Part shown: one piece after another, positions 6,662-10,936 of the stretch
How the letters are laid out: every line of letters starts with the position of its first letter
Position numbering within the stretch: the stretch's first letter is position 1
Assembly: GCA_017523005.1 (NCBI GenBank)
Contig: JAFWXG010000051.1
Coordinates: forward strand, 1-10,936
Direction: 5' to 3'
Source: Clostridia bacterium
Lineage (GTDB): Bacteria > Bacillota > Clostridia > RGIG6154
Length of the DNA: 10,936 nt
The notes under the pieces: generated by a model
The model's input: the letters and a program-made list of their open reading frames with translations, nothing else
What the model was told of the DNA's origin: nothing
Database searches by the model: none
Translations under genes and position numbers: made by a program

Positions 6662-6683
6662 CGCAAGGCGGTCAACCCTTGCG
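6662..6683 (-). other. Hairpin in the 5' leader of the tRNA-Ser precursor
   Basis: A 7-bp perfect stem, CGCAAGG (6662-6668) with CCTTGCG (6677-6683), has an 8-nt loop. It lies between the tRNA promoter and the mature 5' end at 6641. It would form in the precursor upstream of the RNase P site and is not followed by a T run. It may help folding or processing. Confidence 0.5.
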
Positions 6684-6698
6684 TCAAGTCACTCGTAT

Positions 6699-6727
6699 AT
6701 TATACCGCCTTTTATGAAAAAAATCAA
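6699..6727 (-). promoter_or_regulatory. Sigma-A promoter for tRNA-Ser
   Basis: On the - strand, TTGATT (6722-6727), a 17-bp spacer and a perfect TATAAT (6699-6704) lie about 50 bp upstream of the mature tRNA 5' end. The -35 box begins about 30 bp past the stop codon of the zinc-ribbon gene. That gene has no clear terminator, so readthrough into the tRNA is possible. Confidence 0.75.
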
Positions 6728-6757
6728 GTATTTTTTTAACTTTTTTAAAAAATATTA

Positions 6758-7360
6758 TTAAAGCAGGTATGACTCCATTTTTCTTTCTGGCTTTTTAGGT
6801 GTTGCTTTTGTTTCGCCTGAGATAATAGAGTTGAAATCTTCAAAGGAAATAATTCCGTCTTTTACATCTTTGAGTGACTGTTTTGCATCTGCATAACGAG
6901 ATGCGAATTCTCGTTCTGTAAGCTTGTTTTTAGATTTTAAATATCTTAGGTGCTTTGTGTATTTAATGAACAGGTTATATTCTTCGTCGTCAGCTTTGCG
7001 GAGTCTGAACTGTTTTGTAGCACCGATTTTACGGCATTTTGAACAATATTTTTCGTCACTTCTTGTAACTGGCGAGAATAGCACTCCGCATTGTTCACAT
7101 CTACAAATTGTTAATTCGTGAGCTAAAACATAGCAAACTGCAATTTGCGGTGCTGTTACATCGTCAGCAAAACAAATTTTTCCGTCTTTCAAATATGAGT
7201 CTGTCTTTACTTCTTTGAAAGAAATGTTTTTGCCCTCAATGACATTTATAATTTCTTTTTTTAATTCAGTATCTTTTTTTGCGATGTCGCAAAGCCATGA
7301 AGTGATTAAATAATTTTTGCCGTTTGAAAAACATATTTTGTCCTTGTCAAAGTAAAACAT
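6758..7360 (-). CDS. Zinc-ribbon protein of unknown function (possibly DUF6076-like)
   Basis: This 200-residue soluble protein has no signal peptide or membrane segment. The clearest feature is a four-Cys zinc ribbon in the middle: C88-x2-C91, then C106-x2-C109 after a 14-residue loop that contains FSPVTRSDEKY. It is followed by a basic, Tyr/Lys-rich helical region (about 110-165) that could bind nucleic acid. Residues 1-80 look like an alpha/beta domain that I do not recognise. The overall layout, with an N-terminal variable part, a CxxC zinc knuckle and a basic helical tail, resembles DUF6076-type proteins, but I hold that only tentatively. The ATG at 7360 is chosen because GAGG (7369-7372) lies 8 bp upstream; a GTG at 7369 overlaps that site. 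It has a perfect consensus promoter immediately upstream, and the GNAT gene lies behind it on the same strand. No terminator is evident downstream. Confidence 0.8.
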   Translation of the reverse strand: MFYFDKDKICFSNGKNYLITSWLCDIAKKDTELKKEIINVIEGKNISFKEVKTDSYLKDGKICFADDVTAPQIAVCYVLAHELTICRCEQCGVLFSPVTRSDEKYCSKCRKIGATKQFRLRKADDEEYNLFIKYTKHLRYLKSKNKLTEREFASRYADAKQSLKDVKDGIISFEDFNSIISGETKATPKKPERKMESYLL

Positions 7361-7395
7361 AAGACACACCTCGTCAAATTTCTGTATTTTTGTTT

Positions 7396-7424
7396 ATTAT
7401 ACTACATATTAAACAAGTTGTCAA
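7396..7424 (-). promoter_or_regulatory. Consensus sigma-A promoter for the zinc-ribbon gene
   Basis: On the - strand, a perfect TTGACA (7419-7424), a 17-bp spacer and a perfect TATAAT (7396-7401) are present. The -35 box starts 3 bp past the stop codon of the upstream GNAT gene, so almost all of the short intergenic gap is promoter. Confidence 0.8.
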
Positions 7425-7427
7425 GTA

Positions 7428-8009
7428 TCAAAGGGAATCATCAACACGAAGACTCACATTTTCTGCCATGTGTTTTTCTGCAATCAAAGATTTGTATAAA
7501 TCCGAAAGTGCCTGAGTTAAGCTTAATGTAGAGTGAGAAACACGGCAGTATGCCAAAATTTTATATTCAACACCAAATAAACAGCTATGCATTTTTGTTA
7601 TTTCAAAACCGTACCTTAGATAAAATGCAATTCGTCTTACTCTTATTTCTTTTTCTTCTTCGTCTTTTGCAAAATCAGGGTTCTCCGACTCTAACAAAAT
7701 TCCGTTGAAATTTTTGCAAACTTCCGTTTTTAATAGGTCAAGCATTTTAGCACCTATTCCCATATTGCGTTTGCCTGAAACTACTGCAAGGTAATCAAGC
7801 AAAACATATTCACATCCAGGGGCAGAGCTAAAAAATGCGTAAGACAGAAGTTCGTCTTTCTCATACAAGGCATAAACAAAATACAAATTCTTTTCATAAA
7901 GCATAAGAATTCTCGATAACGGTTTTACTTCCGCAGGCGGAAAATCATTTTTTATGTGATTGTTATAAATTTCTGTTATTTCTTGCGGATTGCAAAGAAC
8001 AAGGCACAT
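7428..8009 (-). CDS. GNAT-family N-acetyltransferase
   Basis: The 193-residue protein has the GNAT core. A beta strand (YVLLDYLAVV, 68-77) leads into the acetyl-CoA pyrophosphate loop RNMGIGAKML (81-90), which fits the Q/R-x-x-G-x-G/A motif A. A later segment, RRIAFYLRYGF (125-135), matches the motif B region where a Tyr often serves as general acid. The ESENPDF stretch before it (107-113) occurs in a GNAT subgroup common in Firmicutes. The substrate is unknown, and could be a small amine, antibiotic or protein N-terminus. The tail after residue 155 extends past the typical fold and is mostly helical. The ATG at 8009 has an AGGAGA ribosome site just upstream and its own promoter at 8072-8100. 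It is divergent from the cobW-like operon, with about 165 bp shared between the two start codons. Confidence 0.87.
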   Translation of the reverse strand: MCLVLCNPQEITEIYNNHIKNDFPPAEVKPLSRILMLYEKNLYFVYALYEKDELLSYAFFSSAPGCEYVLLDYLAVVSGKRNMGIGAKMLDLLKTEVCKNFNGILLESENPDFAKDEEEKEIRVRRIAFYLRYGFEITKMHSCLFGVEYKILAYCRVSHSTLSLTQALSDLYKSLIAEKHMAENVSLRVDDSL

Positions 8010-8071
8010 ATTAAATCTCCTTTTGGCGAAATTTTAATATAATTTAAGGTTTGGTTAATAATTATGGTTAA

Positions 8072-8100
8072 AGTATAACATTTTATGCATTAAAAGTCAA
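8072..8100 (-). promoter_or_regulatory. Sigma-A promoter for the GNAT gene
   Basis: On the - strand, TTGACT (8095-8100), a 17-bp spacer and TATACT (8072-8077) preceded by the extended TGT are present. It is back to back with the + strand promoter at 8122-8150; the two -35 boxes are about 21 bp apart. Confidence 0.7.
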
Positions 8101-8137
8101 TAGCTTTAAAGACTTCTTTTCTTGACTTTTTGACTTT
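8093..8137. repeat. Three copies of the octamer TTGACTTT in the divergent promoter region
   Basis: TTGACTTT occurs on the - strand at 8093-8100 and twice in perfect tandem on the + strand at 8122-8129 and 8130-8137. Two copies contain the -35 boxes of the divergent promoters. The third lies in the spacer of the + promoter, where the -35 sequence alone does not explain it. This is a candidate binding site for a regulator shared by both directions, or chance in AT-rich DNA. Confidence 0.45.
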
Positions 8138-8150
8138 AAAATGATATAAT
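8122..8150 (+). promoter_or_regulatory. Sigma-A promoter for the cobW-like/hydE operon
   Basis: TTGACT (8122-8127), a 17-bp spacer and a perfect TATAAT (8145-8150) preceded by the extended TGA are present. The start codon at 8175 is only about 25 bp downstream, so the leader is very short and leaves no room for a riboswitch. No palindrome resembling the Bacillus Zur box was seen here. Confidence 0.8.
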
Positions 8151-8174
8151 TTTTGATTAGAAAGGATGATTGAT

Positions 8175-9281
8175 ATGGTAAAAATTGATATAATTTCAGG
8201 TTTCTTAGGTGCAGGTAAGACTACACTAATTAAAAAGCTTATTAAAGAGGCATTAAACGACGAAAAAGTTGTGTTGCTTGAAAACGAATTTGGCGATGTT
8301 GGTATTGACGGAAGCTTTATGAAAAATGCTGGCATTGAGATTACAGAAATGAACTCTGGCTGTATTTGCTGTTCATTGGTTGGAGATTTCAGTAAATCAC
8401 TTCAAAAAATCATCGAAGATTTCAGTCCTGAACGCATTATTATTGAGCCGTCAGGCGTAGGAAAACTTTCCGATGTTGTAAAAGCGGTAGAAGATATTGA
8501 AGGTCTTAAAGTAAACTCAAGTACAGTTGTTGCTGATGCTTTAAAATGCAAGATGTACAGTAAAAACTTTGGCGAATTTTACAACAACCAAATTGAGCAC
8601 GCAACATCTGTAATTTTAAGCAGAACTGCAGATATTGGGGAAGAAAAACTCCATAAAGCATTAGAAATTATTCGTGAGTTAAATGAAAAAGCACCTGTTG
8701 TAACTACCGATTGGGATAGTCTTGACGGAAAGCAGATTTTGTCTGTAATGGAGGGTGCTGTTAATAAGCTTATTGAAGAAGAAGTCTGCCATGAGTGCGG
8801 TCATGTTCATCATCACGACGAGCATTGTCATCATGAGCATCATGAACACTGCCACCATGACGAGCATCATCATGAGCCATCTCATGAACTGTGTCATGAA
8901 CACCATCATGAACACGATGAACATTGTGATTGTCACGAACACGAGCACCATCACGAACATGAACATTGTTGCTGTCATGAGCATCACGAACACCACCATC
9001 ATCATGCAGATGAAGTGTTTGCAAGTCTTGGTATAGAAACTGCTAAAAAGTTTGATGTTGAAGAAATCAAAGAAAAACTTCAAGGTTTCGAAAATGGCGA
9101 GAATGGTGTGATTTTGCGTTCAAAAGGCATACTGCAGGACAAAAACGGCGAGTGGTTTGAATTTGATTATGTTCCTGAAGAATTTGTTTCAAGAAAAGGA
9201 ACTGCAGATTACACAGGCAGAATTGTGTTCATTGGCACAAAGCTTGATGAAGAGAAAATCAAATCTGTATTCTCGTTATAA
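8175..9281 (+). CDS. COG0523/CobW-type G3E GTPase with large His/Cys-rich metal-binding insert
   Basis: The 368-residue protein has a P-loop GTPase domain of the G3E class: Walker A GFLGAGKTT (9-17), an ENEFGDVGID switch-like segment (36-45), and the COG0523 signature metal motif C63-I-C65-C66 preceded by NSG. EPSGVG (91-96) is a conserved family segment. A 73-residue insert at 205-277 holds 38 His and 10 Cys and separates the G domain from the C-terminal CobW-like domain (about 280-368). Family members are metallochaperones or insertases for zinc, cobalt, nickel or iron that use GTP hydrolysis to move the ion. The His/Cys tract would bind or store many metal ions. The ATG at 8175 is preferred, with AAAGGA 9 bp upstream; an earlier ATG at 8166 overlaps that site. 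It is the first gene of a tight operon with a second GTPase and hydE. The metal is unknown. Confidence 0.92.
   Translation: MVKIDIISGFLGAGKTTLIKKLIKEALNDEKVVLLENEFGDVGIDGSFMKNAGIEITEMNSGCICCSLVGDFSKSLQKIIEDFSPERIIIEPSGVGKLSDVVKAVEDIEGLKVNSSTVVADALKCKMYSKNFGEFYNNQIEHATSVILSRTADIGEEKLHKALEIIRELNEKAPVVTTDWDSLDGKQILSVMEGAVNKLIEEEVCHECGHVHHHDEHCHHEHHEHCHHDEHHHEPSHELCHEHHHEHDEHCDCHEHEHHHEHEHCCCHEHHEHHHHHADEVFASLGIETAKKFDVEEIKEKLQGFENGENGVILRSKGILQDKNGEWFEFDYVPEEFVSRKGTADYTGRIVFIGTKLDEEKIKSVFSL
8787..9005 (+). repeat. Imperfect repeats encoding the His/Cys-rich tract
   Basis: The DNA is made of degenerate CATCATGAGCA- and CACGAACAC-like units encoding His, Glu, Asp and Cys in short recurring patterns such as HHEH, HEHC and DEHC. 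Both His codons are used and the units vary, so this is an old, diverged expansion. It opens several reading frames on both strands that are not genes. Confidence 0.8.
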
Positions 9282-9295
9282 GGAGATAATAAAAC

Positions 9296-10249
9296 ATGGC
9301 TAAAAATAAAGTTCCGATTTATCTTATATGCGGATTTTTGGAAAGCGGTAAAACTACTTTTATCCGCGAAACTGTTTTAGACCCAAACTTTTCAGACGGA
9401 GAAAAAACGGTTATATTGATGTGCGAAGACGGCGAAGAAGAGTTTGATACAGCCGAGATGGAGAAAAATAATGCAGTTGTAATTCCTGTTGAAGAAAAAA
9501 ATGTTTTGAGCGCAACATTTTTGAAAAACATAAACAAAGCTCACGCCCCCGACAGAATTTTGATTGAGTACAACGGAACATGGGCACTTCAGGATCTGTT
9601 TTCTGTTAAAAAGCCAGAAAGCTGGTTTTTATATCAGCTTATTGGTCTTGCAGATGCAAATGTGTTTATGTCGCAGATAAATAACATGAGAAGTTTTATG
9701 TTTGATTTCATTTCAAAAGCAGAGATGGTTGTTGTAAACAGATGTACTCCCGAAACCGATAAGGTTGCGATAAGAAAAATTGTAAGGGGCATGAATCCGT
9801 CTTTACAGCTTTTGTTTGAAAATATTGACGGAACTGTAGATGACGGAAAAGATAAAGAAGTGTTGCCTTATGATTTGTCGGGCGATGAGTTCCAGGTTGA
9901 TAATGAAGATTTCGGCGATTTTTACCTTGACAGCACTGAACAACCCGATAAATACAACGGCAAAACTGTAACGGTTGAAGGGATTGTTATGAAATCTATG
10001 CAGATGCAACCGGGTACTTTTATTTTAGGAAGACCTGCCATGGCTTGCTGTGCTGACGATATCGGACTTGCGGGGTTTGTATGCGTATACAAGAGCGCGT
10101 CTGTTTTGCCCAACAAACAATGGGTAAAGGTTACTGCGAAAATTGAGGTTGCATACAGTCAAATGTATCAAAAACAGGGGACTATTCTGCATATTATAAA
10201 TACAGAAGACGGAAATGAGCCTGAAGACAAACTTGTTTATTTTAATTAA
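9296..10249 (+). CDS. G3E-like GTPase fused to a YcgQ/DUF1980-like C-terminal domain
   Basis: The 317-residue protein begins with a P-loop domain similar to CobW proteins: Walker A GFLESGKTT (13-21), a Walker-B-like strand ILIEYNG (88-94) and VVVNRC (145-150) in the position of the guanine-recognition NKxD motif. Unlike its neighbour it lacks the CxCC metal motif and the His-rich insert, and NRC is a non-canonical G4 motif. The last 100 or so residues look different. KYNGKTVTVEGIV (219-231), FILGRPAMACCADD (242-255) and a QWVKVTAKIE stretch (275-284) match my memory of the C-terminal domain of YcgQ-type proteins (DUF1980/TIGR03943), whose adjacent Cys-Cys could bind metal. YcgQ proteins normally pair with a YcgR-type permease, which is not seen here. 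It starts 14 bp after the first GTPase gene with AAGGAG at 9280-9285 overlapping the previous stop, and ends 11 bp before hydE. This strongly suggests cotranscription. Confidence 0.85.
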   Translation: MAKNKVPIYLICGFLESGKTTFIRETVLDPNFSDGEKTVILMCEDGEEEFDTAEMEKNNAVVIPVEEKNVLSATFLKNINKAHAPDRILIEYNGTWALQDLFSVKKPESWFLYQLIGLADANVFMSQINNMRSFMFDFISKAEMVVVNRCTPETDKVAIRKIVRGMNPSLQLLFENIDGTVDDGKDKEVLPYDLSGDEFQVDNEDFGDFYLDSTEQPDKYNGKTVTVEGIVMKSMQMQPGTFILGRPAMACCADDIGLAGFVCVYKSASVLPNKQWVKVTAKIEVAYSQMYQKQGTILHIINTEDGNEPEDKLVYFN

Positions 10250-10260
10250 GGAGTCTTGTT

Positions 10261-10936
10261 ATGACAAAGGTCGCTGAAAAATTGCTTTCAAGACAAGCTT
10301 TGACTGAGAGCGAATTTGAGCAAATAATTTTAAATAAAGATGAATATTTTGACTTGTTTCAGCAAAAAGCAAAGGAAATAACAGAACAAAATTTTGGCAA
10401 TGAAATATTTATCAGAGGCTTGATTGAGGTATCCAATGTGTGCCGTAACGACTGCCTTTACTGCGGAATAAGAAAAAGCAATACTTGTGTAGAAAGATAT
10501 GTATTAGAGGATGCAGAAATTTTAAAATCCTGCGAAGATGGATACAAGGCAGGATTTAGAACTTTTGTACTTCAGGGCGGAGAGACAGACAAAAACTATT
10601 CTTCATTGGTTAAAAAAATTAAAACCACATATCCTTATTGTGCCGTGACCTTGTCACTTGGCGAAAAGACAAAAGAGGAATATCAAGAACTTAAAGATGC
10701 AGGCGCAGACAGATATTTGTTAAGACACGAAACGGCAGACAATGACCATTATGCAAAACTACATCCTGATGAAATGTCGCTTGAAAACAGAATGAAATGT
10801 CTGAAAACTTTAAAGGAAATAGGATTTCAGACAGGATGTGGATTTATGGTAGGCTCGCCTTACCAAACCCCAAAGACACTTGCAAAAGATTTGTTTTTTA
10901 TTCAGGAATTTAAACCGCACATGGTGGGGATAGGAC
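10261..10936 (+). CDS. hydE: HydE, radical SAM maturase of [FeFe] hydrogenase (3' end outside window)
   Basis: The frame is open from ATG 10261 to the window edge, giving 225 codons of a protein usually near 350 residues. The radical SAM cluster motif C61-x3-C65-x2-C68 is present in CRNDCLYCGIR. It is followed by family hallmarks LQGGET (104-109), LLRHETAD (153-160), GFMVGSPYQT (194-203) and KPHMVGIG (218-225). The stretch FIRGLIEVSN (50-59) before the cluster also fits HydE. HydE is a cytosolic enzyme that works with HydG and the GTPase HydF to build the diiron subcluster of the H-cluster. BioB and PylB are relatives, but the QGGE and RHETA segments favour HydE. AAGGAG (10248-10253) lies 7 bp before the start and overlaps the end of the preceding GTPase gene, so this is the third gene of the operon. 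Other hyd genes probably follow outside the window. Confidence 0.93.
   Translation, partial: MTKVAEKLLSRQALTESEFEQIILNKDEYFDLFQQKAKEITEQNFGNEIFIRGLIEVSNVCRNDCLYCGIRKSNTCVERYVLEDAEILKSCEDGYKAGFRTFVLQGGETDKNYSSLVKKIKTTYPYCAVTLSLGEKTKEEYQELKDAGADRYLLRHETADNDHYAKLHPDEMSLENRMKCLKTLKEIGFQTGCGFMVGSPYQTPKTLAKDLFFIQEFKPHMVGIG

Noticed and set aside
6490..6687. A 65-codon - strand open frame through tRNA-Ser
   Set aside because: It is translation of the tRNA itself (SGSRVRIPPSPP is a known spurious string) and terminator DNA.
6104..6739. A 211-codon + strand open frame running across the ABC-F start, the palindrome and the tRNA
   Set aside because: It is antisense to the ABC-F 5' end and to tRNA-Ser. 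Its GGEGGIRTLEP stretch is the well-known artefact produced by translating the complement of serine tRNA genes. It has no ribosome site.
6728..6757. Terminator after the zinc-ribbon gene
   Set aside because: Only A and T runs that pair weakly are present, with no GC stem, so I do not call a terminator here.
8151..8174. Metal- or cobalamin-responsive riboswitch upstream of the CobW-like gene
   Set aside because: The distance from the -10 box to the start codon is only about 24 bp, too short for any riboswitch.
8787..9005. CRISPR-like or tandem-repeat array
   Set aside because: The repeat units are short, degenerate and in frame with a protein. There are no regular spacers.
8679..9083. Long open frames opposite to and in other frames of the His-rich tract (also 8755-9036 and 8770-9024)
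   Set aside because: They arise from repetitive CAT/CAC DNA, which lacks stops in several frames. Their Met/Val- or Asp/His-rich low-complexity products have no ribosome sites.

Overview
The window looks like chromosomal DNA from a low-GC, anaerobic member of the Firmicutes, most likely class Clostridia. The evidence is AT-rich intergenic DNA, strong AGGAG-type ribosome binding sites, consensus sigma-A promoters with 17-bp spacers, a serine tRNA gene that encodes its own CCA, and a hydE gene for [FeFe]-hydrogenase maturation, which implies a hydrogen-metabolising fermenter. No phage, transposase, CRISPR array or integrase is visible. The genus cannot be fixed from this sequence.

Layout from left to right. 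(1) Positions 2-1087 hold the C-terminal part of a beta-rich, unrecognised protein on the + strand. It ends at a strong terminator, which faces a second terminator serving the opposite strand. (2) Positions 1187-4666, on the - strand, hold a DeoR-family regulator, then a class III PLP aminotransferase, then a Gfo/Idh/MocA-type NAD(P)-dependent oxidoreductase. This resembles a small, locally regulated catabolic or amino-sugar pathway of unknown substrate. The aminotransferase-oxidoreductase pair has its own perfect consensus promoter, and a 9-bp inverted repeat fills that promoter's spacer. (3) Positions 4747-6357, on the - strand, hold an ABC-F ATPase with its own promoter and terminator. (4) Positions 6385-6727 hold a GC-richer, hairpin-filled segment, a 26-bp perfect palindrome that includes the tRNA 3' end, tRNA-Ser(GGA), and the tRNA promoter with a hairpin in the leader. 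(5) Positions 6758-8009, on the - strand, hold a zinc-ribbon protein of unknown function and a GNAT acetyltransferase, each with its own promoter. (6) Positions 8122-10936, on the + strand, hold a probable operon. It contains a COG0523 (CobW/G3E) GTPase with a very large His/Cys-rich metal-binding insert, a second G3E-like GTPase fused to a YcgQ/DUF1980-like C-terminal domain, and hydE, which is cut by the window edge.

The last operon is the most interesting part. Two different G3E GTPases, one carrying a 73-residue stretch with 38 His and 10 Cys, lie directly upstream of and closely spaced with a radical-SAM maturase for the nickel-free [FeFe] hydrogenase. This suggests a metal-handling step, possibly for iron or zinc, tied to hydrogenase maturation. 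That link is inferred from gene order, motifs and spacing only. The second candidate for unusual biology is the palindrome and hairpin cluster at the 3' end of the serine tRNA gene.
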